Notes under the pieces: model-generated
The model's input: only the letters and a program-made list of their open reading frames with translations
The model's database searches: none
What the model was told of the DNA's origin: nothing
In this document: positions 1 through 9,372 of the stretch, one piece after another
Numbering within the stretch: the stretch's first letter is position 1
How the letters are laid out: every line of letters starts with the position of its first letter
Origin: a bacterium
Lineage (GTDB): Bacteria; Bacteroidota; Bacteroidia; Bacteroidales; P3
Assembly (NCBI GenBank): GCA_014803485.1
Contig: JAAVBQ010000027.1
Location: 4,326 to 44,863, forward strand
Length of the DNA: 40,538 nucleotides
Direction: 5' to 3'
Translations under genes and position numbers: made by a program

Positions 1-111
1 TATCTTTCCGCTATAGACTTCTATCGAAAAAACAATTTTAAAATACTCTCCGAAAAGATAGAGAACGACCACACACGTCTGATGTTTTTCGACATGCTGG
101 AACTAGAATAG
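1..111 (+). CDS. C-terminal fragment of a GNAT-like acetyltransferase (5' truncated by window)
   Basis: Frame 1 reads YLSAIDFYRKNNFKILSEKIENDHTRLMFFDMLELE*, resembling the GNAT C-terminal 'A..FY.K.GFK' pattern; fragment only. Confidence 0.5.
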   Translation, partial: YLSAIDFYRKNNFKILSEKIENDHTRLMFFDMLELE

Positions 112-171
112 TCGCCAACATTAATTACATTTTTGCAACTATCTCTATTTATTCCATTCTTTCTGCATGGC

Positions 172-492
172 CTACTCTTTTTTCGATGCGCGTTGGCGAT
201 GCTTGAGACTGAGGTCCTGCAAGGTACGGCCGAGGGCATCTTCCTTGGCTATCAACATCAAATCATCCTCCAATTGCAAGGCATAAAGCACCCGGGCATA
301 AATGCCGACAGCAACAGTGGGAGAACCTTTTTCAATACGGTTAACCGTAAGCGGTGAACATGTGGCCCGTTCCGCCACCTGCGCTATCGAGAGGTTTCGG
401 CGCAACCGGGCAAGCTTAATCCGCTCTCCCATCTGAGCCATATTTTCTTCCAATCTACGGGGCAACTTTGTCCCCATTGTGTTCTTTGCCAT
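172..492 (-). CDS. XRE-family helix-turn-helix regulator, HipB-like antitoxin
   Basis: 106 aa; HTH region RIKLARLRRNLSIAQVAERATCSPLTVNRIEKGSPTVAVGIYARVLYALQLEDDL, typical of HipA-associated XRE proteins. Confidence 0.75.
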   Translation of the reverse strand: MAKNTMGTKLPRRLEENMAQMGERIKLARLRRNLSIAQVAERATCSPLTVNRIEKGSPTVAVGIYARVLYALQLEDDLMLIAKEDALGRTLQDLSLKHRQRASKKE

Positions 493-520
493 CGCCTTGT
501 CAATACATCTTTCTGTATGG

Positions 521-528
521 CAAATATA
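521..528 (-). promoter_or_regulatory. Candidate Bacteroidota -7 element for the XRE gene
   Basis: TATATTTG on the minus strand about 30 nt upstream of the ATG; no clear -33 TTTG. Confidence 0.4.
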
Positions 529-620
529 GCAAAAATATTTATTATATGATAGGTTGATATAAAAGAATAAACTTGTTGGGTTATACTATTACCTACGTTG
601 TGTCACTTGTGTAAGCACAT

Positions 621-651
621 TTTGCCCCGATAAATAGTTATCTTATTTTTG
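621..651 (+). promoter_or_regulatory. Bacteroidota housekeeping promoter for the PLD gene
   Basis: TTTG (621-624) - N19 - TATTTTTG (644-651), matching TTTG-N19/21-TAnnTTTG; 21 nt before the ORF start. Confidence 0.7.
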
Positions 652-671
652 CATTCGTAAATAAATAAACT

Positions 672-1928
672 ATGATGCATATTGAATTTATCTCTGATAG
701 CGAGAATTTATGTGAGCAATTCACTAAATTATGCGAACAATACGAGTGTTTTGAATGGGCGGTAGCTTGGGCTTCAGATCCGGAGCAGGATGAATTCAGC
801 ATAGGTGGTACACTACTCCAATATAGAAAAAAGATTAAACGATTGGTGGTAGGTTGTCACTTTTACCAAACTTCGCCAGAGTTTATTAAGATTTTTATAA
901 ACTCGAAGCAAGTTAAGTTCCTTACTCAAACTGATGGCACTTTCCATCCTAAGGTTTATCTTTTTTATAATAGGGATGGTAAGTGGGCTGCTATTGTGGG
1001 GAGTTCCAACTTTACTTGTGCAGGTTTTACAAAAAATAGCGAGGCCAATATTCTTTTGACCGAGAATAAAGATAATCATGTCAGAGATGCTATTTCGTCT
1101 TATATTTCAAAACAATGGAAAAATGCAGACTCCTTTAATGAAAAAGATCTGAAGAAATATAAGGAAGCTTATATGAAAAAGAAATCTCTGCGAGACAAGT
1201 TGGAAAGTAGAGATTCGAGATTTTTTATTAAGCAAAATCGAATTCACTCGAACCATTCCACAGCGAAAAAAGAGGACTCAAACAGGACACATTTGGTAAT
1301 TGAAAAAATAAAGGACACCTCTTGGGATAAATATGAGAAAGAACTGCAGGAGGACAAGAAGCGGTTTGAAAGTGGAATTAAGCAATTGAAAGAGGCGCAT
1401 CGCCTTTTTTCCAAAGGTTCTTTCAATAAGTTGACAGATGACGAACGCAAATGCCTTGCAGGTACAATAGGAGAAAACACAAAGGAAGCTATTAAAGAAA
1501 TTGACGAGATAGATTGGTGGATGTTCGGCACAATCAAACAAGGTGCTCTAAAAACGCATATCATCAACAACAATAAGAAGATAAACGATGCCTTAGAAGC
1601 CATTCCCCTCAAAGGGAATATCACTAAAACGATGTATCTAAAATACTTGAATAAGCTACGTTCCATAGATGGTTTAAAAGTAGGGCCAGCTGTTTGCTCT
1701 CGGCTTTTGGCGATGAAACGCCCTGATTTCTTTGTATCGCTTAACAAGCAGTCCAAGCCCGTTATCAGTGAGATGTATGGAATTCCCAAGTCAAGACTCA
1801 CGGCTGATACGTACTGGGATTTGATTATGGAAATTCATAAAGATGATTGGTATCTGCATCCTAAAAACACGGAAGCAAAGCCCTATAGAATGGCTTTAAT
1901 GGATTGCTTGATTAGAGAATGGAAGTAA
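672..1928 (+). CDS. Phospholipase D-like domain protein (putative nuclease) with an uncharacterised C-terminal domain
   Basis: 418 aa; FHPKVYLFYNRDGKWAAIVGSSNFTCAGFTKNSEANI matches a PLD HxK...GSSNFT signature. Confidence 0.75.
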   Translation: MMHIEFISDSENLCEQFTKLCEQYECFEWAVAWASDPEQDEFSIGGTLLQYRKKIKRLVVGCHFYQTSPEFIKIFINSKQVKFLTQTDGTFHPKVYLFYNRDGKWAAIVGSSNFTCAGFTKNSEANILLTENKDNHVRDAISSYISKQWKNADSFNEKDLKKYKEAYMKKKSLRDKLESRDSRFFIKQNRIHSNHSTAKKEDSNRTHLVIEKIKDTSWDKYEKELQEDKKRFESGIKQLKEAHRLFSKGSFNKLTDDERKCLAGTIGENTKEAIKEIDEIDWWMFGTIKQGALKTHIINNNKKINDALEAIPLKGNITKTMYLKYLNKLRSIDGLKVGPAVCSRLLAMKRPDFFVSLNKQSKPVISEMYGIPKSRLTADTYWDLIMEIHKDDWYLHPKNTEAKPYRMALMDCLIREWK

Positions 1929-2269
1929 TGAGCATGGACGTTTTTCTCCTGTTAGGAATTTTGATACTGCTATTTGTAGCAGCGGTATTTAGGTTCGGCC
2001 GCAAGAAACGTAGAAGTCCTATGCCTAAACAATGGCATTGGGCTACGACAGACAACGCAGAAAAGGGCATTGCAGGAGAGAAGGCCGTGTCTGAAATTTT
2101 GAGTCGTCTCCCTCAATATGAGTATAGAGTATTCAATAACGTGCTACTCAACAATCCCTTGGGCGGAACCACTCAGATAGACCACATTGTTGTGTCGCGG
2201 TTTGGGGTAATAGAAAGAGCACAACTTGTAACAAATACAAAGAGCAAAACCTTTTTCATAACAACATAA
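1919..2269 (+). pseudogene. Truncated NERD (nuclease-related domain) membrane-anchored protein
   Basis: N-terminal TM (VFLLLGILILLFVAAVF), then GIAGEKAVSEILSRLPQYEYRVFNNVLLNNPLGGTTQIDHIVVSRFGV, a NERD N-terminal half; the expected '..VIETKN' continuation is replaced by IERAQLVTNTKSKTFFITT*. Start overlaps the PLD stop (ATG at 1919 or 1928). Confidence 0.65.
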
Positions 2270-2355
2270 TTTAACATCATGCAAAGATACATTTTATTAA
2301 TATATAAAATGTGGCTATTTTTTTGGAATGCAGCCACCAAAACTTTACGAGTCCG

Positions 2356-3087
2356 CTACTTTCCCCTCCTCCACGGGCGGGCGGCATCCAGCCAGCCTTT
2401 TTCCTGCCAATAGCGCCAATCGAGCGTTTCGGGAATGCTGCGGTGCAGGCGCTTCTGCAACCAACGGCTGAACAGGAAGCGAAGTTTGACTATCAGACGG
2501 GTACGGGCAGGACGGGTATAGTCTTTTTTGGCATAGGCTCGAGACAGCTTCGCAACGCCGGCAAGTAATTTCTTCCGCCGCTGTTCCGAAAGGCGTTCCC
2601 ATACAATATCCCCGTATAGCGTGCCGCTGAACACACCTATTTCGGAGATGCCCCACCAAGACAGGCTGTGTTTGATGTCCTTGGCGGTGGTGCGTGAACC
2701 GCCGCCCAAGCATTGCGTAATAATAACGGCGCGTTTCCCGAACATTTCCGCGGCCGGGCGGTGCGAAATCCAACGGTAGCCGAAGTGATCCAATAGAGCC
2801 TTCATCGCTCCCGTCACATGCTTGACATAGGTTGGAGAAGTCATCACGATTAAATCCGATTCCAAAAGAGACTTCTCGATAGTCTCCACATAGGCATGGT
2901 CCTTGCAGGTGGCTTCACCCTTCGCGAAACAGCTTGTGCAGCCCTGACAGAAAGCCGGGCAATCCTTGGGTAACTCATATTCCGTTATCTCGGCAAAAGC
3001 CCTGAACGGCTCCAAAAACGCTTCCTTCAGCCGATAGGTAACGCCCCTCTTCTCCGTTCCGTTTATCACCACGATTTTCATATACAT
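2356..3087 (-). CDS. Flavodoxin-fold NAD(P)H-dependent oxidoreductase
   Basis: MKIVVINGTEKRGVTYRLKEAFL...GCTSCFAKGE...DLIVMTSPTYVKHVTGAMKALLDHFGYRW; start likely the ATG at 3081 or 3087 rather than the 3207 ORF start. Confidence 0.75.
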   Translation of the reverse strand: MYMKIVVINGTEKRGVTYRLKEAFLEPFRAFAEITEYELPKDCPAFCQGCTSCFAKGEATCKDHAYVETIEKSLLESDLIVMTSPTYVKHVTGAMKALLDHFGYRWISHRPAAEMFGKRAVIITQCLGGGSRTTAKDIKHSLSWWGISEIGVFSGTLYGDIVWERLSEQRRKKLLAGVAKLSRAYAKKDYTRPARTRLIVKLRFLFSRWLQKRLHRSIPETLDWRYWQEKGWLDAARPWRRGK

Positions 3088-3163
3088 TCCATTTATTTTT
3101 CCATGCTCACAACACCAAACGGAAGGCCTTGCTCGGCGACACTCCCGTTTCCATGTGTTGAAA

Positions 3164-4543
3164 TTACTTCCCGATGCAGAAGCGGGAGAAGACGGCGCCA
3201 AGAACATCGTCGGAGAGGATTTTGCCGGTGATGAGGCCCAGATGATCGATAGCGGCGTGAATGTCGATGGAGAGAAGGTCGCCGGGGCGGCCGCTTTCCA
3301 TACCCTCGGCGATACGTGCCAAATCTTCTTTCACCAAGCCCAAAGCCTCGTAGTGGCGGAGATTGTTGAGAACCGCCGTCTGCCCGTCGGGAAGAGCGGG
3401 AATCGTAGATTTCAAGGCTTCTTGTAAAAACTCCAGCCCCGCACCTGTTTTGGCGCTGAGATAGATGATGTCGTTTTCGCGATGCGGTTCACAACCCGTT
3501 TCATCGGCTTTGTTGGCCACCCAAAACACCACCGGCTGCCGGGATTTTTCAAGGCCTACGGAAACCCTTTCCCTCCACGCATCCACCTCTTTCCTCGCTT
3601 CGGACAAAGGCATGGACGCGCTGTCGAATACATAAAGCCACACCCGCGCCGCCTGCATCTTCTGCAAGGTACGTTCCACACCCATACGCTCCACCTTGTC
3701 GTCGCTCTGACGCAAGCCCGCCGTGTCGATAAGACGGAACTTGGCGCCGCCTAAATTCCACACCTCCTCCACGGTATCGCGTGTGGTGCCCGGAATATCG
3801 CTCACCAAAGCTCTTTCTTCGTGCAACAGCGCGTTTATCAAAGTGCTTTTCCCCGCATTGGGTTTGCCCACAATCACAACGGGGATGCCCTCTTTCAACG
3901 CATTTCCCGCCTGAAAGGAGGCACGCAGGGCCTCCACTTTCGCATCGATTTCGGCAAGCAATTCCCACAAACGGCTTCGGTCGGCAAACTCCACGTCTTC
4001 CTCGCTGAAATCCAATTCCAACTCCACCAAAGCCACAAAATCGAGCAATTTTTGCCGCAAGGCCTCTATTTCCGAGGAAAAACCGCCCCGCAGCTGGGCA
4101 ATCGCCATATCGTGCGCGGCCTTGCTTTCGCCGGCAATCAAATCGGCCACGGCCTCGGCCTGGCTCAAATCCATCTTGCCGTTCAGGAAAGCCCGTTGGG
4201 TGAACTCGCCCGCCGTAGCCATCCGCACGCCCTGTTTCACGAGGGCGCGCAACAAACGTTCCACGATATAGGAGGAAGCATGAACCGAAAGTTCCATCAC
4301 CTCCTCGCCCGTATAGGAACGGGGCGCGGCGAAATAACTCACCACGCCCTCGTCGATAATGCCTTCCTCGTCGCGGAATACAGCCAGTTTGAGCGTATGC
4401 GAAGTCATTTTCGCCACGCCCGCTCCGGCAAGGGCCGCGACCGCTTGCGCGGCGCGGCCCCCGCTCACCCGCACCACCGCCAGGCCCGCTTGACCCTGCG
4501 CGGTGGCCGGCGCACAGATTGTATCCTGCGAAAGATCTTTCAT
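3164..4543 (-). CDS. mnmE: tRNA modification GTPase MnmE
   Basis: 459 aa; DTICAPATAQGQAGLAVVRVSG, GKPNAGKSTLINALL, DIPGTTRD, C-terminal FCIGK. Confidence 0.97.
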   Translation of the reverse strand: MKDLSQDTICAPATAQGQAGLAVVRVSGGRAAQAVAALAGAGVAKMTSHTLKLAVFRDEEGIIDEGVVSYFAAPRSYTGEEVMELSVHASSYIVERLLRALVKQGVRMATAGEFTQRAFLNGKMDLSQAEAVADLIAGESKAAHDMAIAQLRGGFSSEIEALRQKLLDFVALVELELDFSEEDVEFADRSRLWELLAEIDAKVEALRASFQAGNALKEGIPVVIVGKPNAGKSTLINALLHEERALVSDIPGTTRDTVEEVWNLGGAKFRLIDTAGLRQSDDKVERMGVERTLQKMQAARVWLYVFDSASMPLSEARKEVDAWRERVSVGLEKSRQPVVFWVANKADETGCEPHRENDIIYLSAKTGAGLEFLQEALKSTIPALPDGQTAVLNNLRHYEALGLVKEDLARIAEGMESGRPGDLLSIDIHAAIDHLGLITGKILSDDVLGAVFSRFCIGK

Positions 4544-4549
4544 AAAAGC

Positions 4550-4843
4550 CTACCGGTATTTTTCCTTTTGCTTGTCTATCTGACGCTTGATGGCATCCAC
4601 ACATTCATCCACCGCCTCTTCGAAAGTATCGCATTGCTTGGAGGCGAAAAGGTCGTAGCCGGCAATCACCAGGCGCACATCGGCCACCTTGTTGTGAATG
4701 TCGTGCTCCTTGTCCACCTTCAGGGTTACTTCCGCTTTCATGGCCTGCGGATAAAGGGTTTCGAGCTTCTTCATCTTCTTGTCGACAAACTCCGACAACG
4801 CTTCGGTGGGTTTGAATTTCACCGCATTCAATGCTACTTCCAT
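4550..4843 (-). CDS. hpf: HPF/RaiA-family ribosome hibernation factor (short form)
   Basis: 97 aa with an HPF/S30AE-like pattern: SEFVDKKMKKLETLYPQAMKAEVTLKV...VADVRLVIAGYDLFASKQCDTFEEAVDECVDAIKRQIDKQKEK. Confidence 0.85.
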   Translation of the reverse strand: MEVALNAVKFKPTEALSEFVDKKMKKLETLYPQAMKAEVTLKVDKEHDIHNKVADVRLVIAGYDLFASKQCDTFEEAVDECVDAIKRQIDKQKEKYR

Positions 4844-4976
4844 AGTTCTTTGTTTTTAGTTCGTGATGATTGTCGATTTTCGCCAATCGGAAACAGCTTA
4901 CAAGATACGAAAATTTCCGCAGAAACCGACGCAGAACCGATATATAAAAAAAGAGCCAAGCTTTCACTTGACTCTT

Positions 4977-5053
4977 TGGTCGGGATGACAGGATTTGAAC
5001 CTGCGACAACACGCCCCCCAGACGTGTACTCTACCAAGCTGAGCTACATCCCG
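4977..5053 (-). tRNA. tRNA-Pro (anticodon GGG), 3' CCA encoded
   Basis: Reverse complement CGGGATGTAGCTCAGCTTGGTAGAGTACACGTCTGGGGGGCGTGTTGTCGCAGGTTCAAATCCTGTCATCCCGACCA folds as a cloverleaf; anticodon loop CTGGGGG; T-loop GGTTCAAATCC. Confidence 0.95.
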
Positions 5054-5115
5054 TTTTCTTAAGGGACTGCAAAGGTACGTTTTTTTTGATTTCAAACAAA
5101 TTTTTGTCAAAAAGT

Positions 5116-5802
5116 TTACATCACCTTTTGCATATCCTCTGTCAACACCGCCAAGCGGCTGATGCCTCCTTTCACTTTTTCATTCAGTTTCACACAAATC
5201 CGAGTGCCGATAGGAAAGAATAAATCCACGCGGGAACCGAATTTGATGAAACCGAGTTCGCTCATCGCATTTACCTCGGAACCTTCCTGCACGTAGGAAA
5301 CGATACGGCGCGCCACCGCGCCCGCTATCTGCCGCACCAAAACATCAATCCCCGCATCGGTCCGCACCACCACGGTATTGTGTTCGTTCAAGTGGGATGA
5401 TTTTTCGTGCCAGGCCACCAGAAAACGGCCGGGATGATATTTGCAATACATCACTCGGCCCGAAACGGGATAACGGTTCACATGCACGTTTGCAGGCGAC
5501 ATGAATATCGACACTTTGGTGCGCACCCCGCCGAAATACTCCGTTTCCTCCACATCGGCTATATCCACCACCGTGCCGTCGGCCGGTGAAAAAACCACAC
5601 CGGCGGCCTCCTCGGGAAAGTTCCGCCGTGGTATCCGGAAAAACGACAGAACCGCCAGCCAAAACAAGAAGCCGGCTCCCGAAAGGGCCCAAAAAATCCA
5701 GTTTCCCGTAAAAAGGGCCAACAGAACTATCAGAATCCAAAATACTCCCATCCATACGATGCTGGATATTCCTTCCTTATGTATTGAATAGCGCATCCTC
5801 AT
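5116..5802 (-). CDS. psd: Phosphatidylserine decarboxylase family protein
   Basis: MRMRYSIHKEG...FRIPRR...VFSPADGTVVDI...MSPANVHVNRYPVSG...LGFIKFGSRVDLFFP (GS processing site). Start set to the ATG overlapping the cdsA stop. Confidence 0.93.
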   Translation of the reverse strand: MRMRYSIHKEGISSIVWMGVFWILIVLLALFTGNWIFWALSGAGFLFWLAVLSFFRIPRRNFPEEAAGVVFSPADGTVVDIADVEETEYFGGVRTKVSIFMSPANVHVNRYPVSGRVMYCKYHPGRFLVAWHEKSSHLNEHNTVVVRTDAGIDVLVRQIAGAVARRIVSYVQEGSEVNAMSELGFIKFGSRVDLFFPIGTRICVKLNEKVKGGISRLAVLTEDMQKVM

Positions 5803-6644
5803 TATCCCATTATCATTAAAAACAACTGCCACCATGCCACCACCACGGGCGCGGCGATGAACACACTATCGTACCGGTCCAGAAAACCACCGTGTCCGGG
5901 AAGAAGATGTCCCGAATCCTTCACACCCTCTTCACGTTTCAGTTTCGACTCCCACAAATCGCCGAGAATCGCCGCTATCGGAGTTATGGCGGAAACCGAA
6001 ATCCACAGTATCGGATTTACATGCGGCAACATGAACATACCCCACAGAATGCCGCCCGTCATGGCACAAAGCACCCCGCCTACAGCTCCTTCCCATGTCT
6101 TGGAAGGGGAAAGCCTTTCGCAGAGTTTGTGACGTCCCCACGCGGAACCGATCAGATAGGCGAACACATCGTTCATCCAAACCAAGAGAAAGAAGCCCAT
6201 CAGCACATGGCCTCCGTCTGCATGGAAAGGGGCGGCTAAAAAATTGAGCAGGGCCAACGAACCGCCCACATAGAGGCTGCCACCCAAAATCAGCGATACG
6301 GAACGACGGTTTATATCCTCTTTTTCCTTGAAGAGTGAACATATCACCATGCCGACAAGAGCCAATATCCACATCAAGCCCGGAAACATGGCCGTACCGC
6401 CATCCACACACCCTATCCGTGCATAGAGCAAGGTCATTGTGGCGGCATACAGCAGATTGGACGACACGAACAATCCCCACCTCATCGTTTTCCTTTCCTG
6501 CGTACGCCACATCAATCCACTCCACTCATACAGGCTGAAATTCATGATGATGCCCAAGAGGATAAGCACATAGATGCCGCCCGCGTAAATGGCCGCAACC
6601 GTTATTCCGACCAACAAAAGTCCGGTAAGCGATCTTTTGAGCAT
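5802..6644 (-). CDS. cdsA: Phosphatidate cytidylyltransferase
   Basis: Multi-TM protein with the SKTWEGAVGG and GHLLPGHGGFLDRYDS signatures; stop overlaps the psd start (TAATG). Confidence 0.95.
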   Translation of the reverse strand: MLKRSLTGLLLVGITVAAIYAGGIYVLILLGIIMNFSLYEWSGLMWRTQERKTMRWGLFVSSNLLYAATMTLLYARIGCVDGGTAMFPGLMWILALVGMVICSLFKEKEDINRRSVSLILGGSLYVGGSLALLNFLAAPFHADGGHVLMGFFLLVWMNDVFAYLIGSAWGRHKLCERLSPSKTWEGAVGGVLCAMTGGILWGMFMLPHVNPILWISVSAITPIAAILGDLWESKLKREEGVKDSGHLLPGHGGFLDRYDSVFIAAPVVVAWWQLFLMIMG

Positions 6645-6650
6645 AGGGTT

Positions 6651-7304
6651 TCAGAGATTATCGATAAGGATTAAAAACACATTCCTCGGTCCGCACCCCG
6701 TCATGGATTCGCCGTCTATGTCGAAGAAACAGGGCATTCCCGTCCAGCGCGAAATCATCGAAGGCATCTTTTCCTTTCCCTCTTTCATCAAGCGCACCGC
6801 CGTCCTGAAATCGGGCATCACCTGCTCCACCGAAGCCACAAACACCACATCGTCGGCCTGCGCCATAGCGCGACGGCCCGCCGAAGCGTTGTTCCACACC
6901 ACGCTGCCGTCCTGGGCTATCAGATAGCGGCATCCGCAAAACACCACACTCTTCACCACCGCATCCACAGCCTTGCCACCATAGGCTACTTCCGCCAAAT
7001 CGAGTAAGTCGGCCACGTCGGGGTCCTTGCAGAAGATTTTGCCTTCCCATTGGCGCACTTTCACCAATTCCGAAAAAGTCTCCACCGCTTCGCGTGCATT
7101 CTCGCAATAAAGAAACGCCCCGCCGGCGGCAATGAATTTCTCGGCGAAATCCTCTTCGGGTGAATTCTTAATCGGGCTATAGACATTCCGCTCCAAGTCC
7201 ACACCGTCCGGACTGGTTACCGGCGCATGGGTCAACGCCTCGCGGATTTTTTTCAAAATCCGCTCGCGGGCGCTCATGCTGTCTATGGTTTCGTCAATCT
7301 GCAT
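6651..7304 (-). CDS. LUD-domain (LutC-like) protein
   Basis: 217 aa; SARERILKKIREAL N-terminus and LIAQDGSVVWNNASAGRRAMAQADDVVFVASVEQVMPD, as in LUD-family proteins near ftsH in Bacteroidota. Confidence 0.75.
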   Translation of the reverse strand: MQIDETIDSMSARERILKKIREALTHAPVTSPDGVDLERNVYSPIKNSPEEDFAEKFIAAGGAFLYCENAREAVETFSELVKVRQWEGKIFCKDPDVADLLDLAEVAYGGKAVDAVVKSVVFCGCRYLIAQDGSVVWNNASAGRRAMAQADDVVFVASVEQVMPDFRTAVRLMKEGKEKMPSMISRWTGMPCFFDIDGESMTGCGPRNVFLILIDNL

Positions 7305-9354
7305 GATTATCGGGATTGTCTTTCAGCACTTCGGTTTCCGGCACCTCATCGAACGGCCGCGGGCCAAAGATACGCTCCACATCTTCGCGGAACATCACCT
7401 CGTTTTCGATAAGCAAACCGGCCAGTTTGTCCAGTTTTTCGCGGTTCTCCATCAGAATCCGCTTGGCTTCGGCATAGCAGTCGGCCACCATACGGCGCAC
7501 CTCAACGTCTATCATTTCGGAGGTTTTCTCGCTATAAGGTTTGCCGAAACTATATTCGCTCTCGCCCGTCGAATCATAATAACTCAACGTGCCCACTTCG
7601 GGATTCATGCCGTAGTAGGCCACCATAGCGTAGCATAGTTTGGTCACCTTTTCCAAATCGTTCAACGCACCCGTCGATATTTCGCCGAACACCACTTCTT
7701 CCGAGGCGCGGCCTGCAAGCGTGGCCACCATCTCGTCGTGCATTTGCCGCACCGTGGTAATCTGTCGTTCTTCGGGCAGATACCAGGCCGCGCCCAACGA
7801 CTTGCCACGGGGCACAATCGTCACCTTCACCAAAGGATGCGCATATTGCAACAGCCAACTTACCGTGGCGTGTCCGGCCTCGTGATACGAAATCACCTTC
7901 TTTTCCGCTGCCGATATGATTTTGCTGCGTCTTTCCAAGCCGCCCACGATACGGTCGACAGCATCCAGAAAATCCTGCTTCTCCACTTGATTCTTCTTGC
8001 GGCGGGCGGCAATCAGGGCTGCTTCATTGCATACGTTGGCGATGTCGGCACCCGAAAATCCCGGGGTCTGTTTCGCCAAAAACGTCACATCCACATCCGC
8101 AGCCAGTTTTAAAGGCTTCATGTGCACTTGGAAAATGGCTTTCCGTTCTTCCATTTCCGGCAAATCCACATTAATCTGACGGTCGAAACGCCCCGCCCGC
8201 AACAACGCCTTGTCCAGAATTTCGGCGCGGTTGGTGGCCGCCAGAATAATCACGCCGCTGTTGCTGGCGAAACCGTCCATTTCGGTGAGCAACTGGTTCA
8301 GGGTATTCTCGCGCTCGTCATTGGCTCCCGTAAGGGTATTCTTGCCTCGGGCCCGCCCGATGGCGTCGATTTCGTCGATAAAAATGATACACGGTGCCTT
8401 TTCCTTGGCCATACGGAACAAATCGCGCACCCGCGACGCCCCCACCCCTACGAACATCTCCACGAAATCCGAACCCGAGAGCGAAAAGAAAGGTACCTGC
8501 GCTTCGCCGGCCACCGCCTTGGCCAAAAGGGTCTTGCCCGTTCCCGGAGGGCCTACCAAAAGGGCACCCTTGGGAATCTTACCGCCCAACGAAGTATAGC
8601 GTTTGGGATTCTTCAGAAAATCCACAATCTCCATGATTTCTTCCTTGGCCTCGTCCAATCCCGCCACATCCTTGAAGGTGGTGTTCACCTTAGTATCTTT
8701 GTCGTAGAGCTGCGCCTTCGACTTGCCGAAGTTGAACATCCCTCCCGGTCCTCCACCGCTCATGCCACGCGAAAACATCCTGAAGAGAAGCACAATGAAC
8801 AGAACCGGCAGAAGCAACGAAAACAAGAAAGACACCCCTCCGTTTTCCCAGAAACTCTTCCGTGTCTCGGGCACAAGTTCCACATCGGGACGTGCCATAA
8901 TCTGTTTCTTGATGGCCTCCGGCTGCCCCACCGTATCGGCTTCCTTGGCCTCCTGCTGCGCCATGCGAACATCCTTTTCGAAAGTTTCGATGGAGATAAA
9001 GGTAAGCACATAATGCTTGTTGCCCTCCCGGTTTCCCGTTCCGCGCAAGGGTTCGTAAATATCGTTCTCGTAGATTTTTTCGGGCTTGATGAAGATTTCG
9101 GCCGAACGATCCGGTGCGTCTCCGTTCACCACCACGATCTTTTCCACATCGCCCCGCTTGAGCATACCCTCCACATCGTGCCAGGTGGTCTTGACAAAAT
9201 CCACGCCTCCGAATCCTCCCGTAAACTGCAAGTAAAGAAGAATGAGCAACAGCAAGCCGTAAATCCAATAGATATTGAAGTTGCGGCGCTTCCCGCCCTG
9301 CGGTTTCCTGGCGGGGCCAAGATTGCCCTTTCCAGGTTTCGAGTGATTTTCCAT
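7294..9354 (-). CDS. ftsH: ATP-dependent zinc metalloprotease FtsH
   Basis: 686 aa; [32 protein letters not shown] zinc motif, second region of homology. Confidence 0.98.
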   Translation of the reverse strand: MENHSKPGKGNLGPARKPQGGKRRNFNIYWIYGLLLLILLYLQFTGGFGGVDFVKTTWHDVEGMLKRGDVEKIVVVNGDAPDRSAEIFIKPEKIYENDIYEPLRGTGNREGNKHYVLTFISIETFEKDVRMAQQEAKEADTVGQPEAIKKQIMARPDVELVPETRKSFWENGGVSFLFSLLLPVLFIVLLFRMFSRGMSGGGPGGMFNFGKSKAQLYDKDTKVNTTFKDVAGLDEAKEEIMEIVDFLKNPKRYTSLGGKIPKGALLVGPPGTGKTLLAKAVAGEAQVPFFSLSGSDFVEMFVGVGASRVRDLFRMAKEKAPCIIFIDEIDAIGRARGKNTLTGANDERENTLNQLLTEMDGFASNSGVIILAATNRAEILDKALLRAGRFDRQINVDLPEMEERKAIFQVHMKPLKLAADVDVTFLAKQTPGFSGADIANVCNEAALIAARRKKNQVEKQDFLDAVDRIVGGLERRSKIISAAEKKVISYHEAGHATVSWLLQYAHPLVKVTIVPRGKSLGAAWYLPEERQITTVRQMHDEMVATLAGRASEEVVFGEISTGALNDLEKVTKLCYAMVAYYGMNPEVGTLSYYDSTGESEYSFGKPYSEKTSEMIDVEVRRMVADCYAEAKRILMENREKLDKLAGLLIENEVMFREDVERIFGPRPFDEVPETEVLKDNPDNHAD

Positions 9355-9372
9355 AATCTTTTCTCCGGATTC

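Noticed and set aside
3821-5062. 413-aa + strand ORF spanning mnmE antisense, hpf antisense and the tRNA
   Set aside because: Crosses a tRNA gene and two opposite-strand CDSs; C-terminus (GMTGFEPATTRPPDVYSTKLSYIPFS) is translated tRNA sequence.
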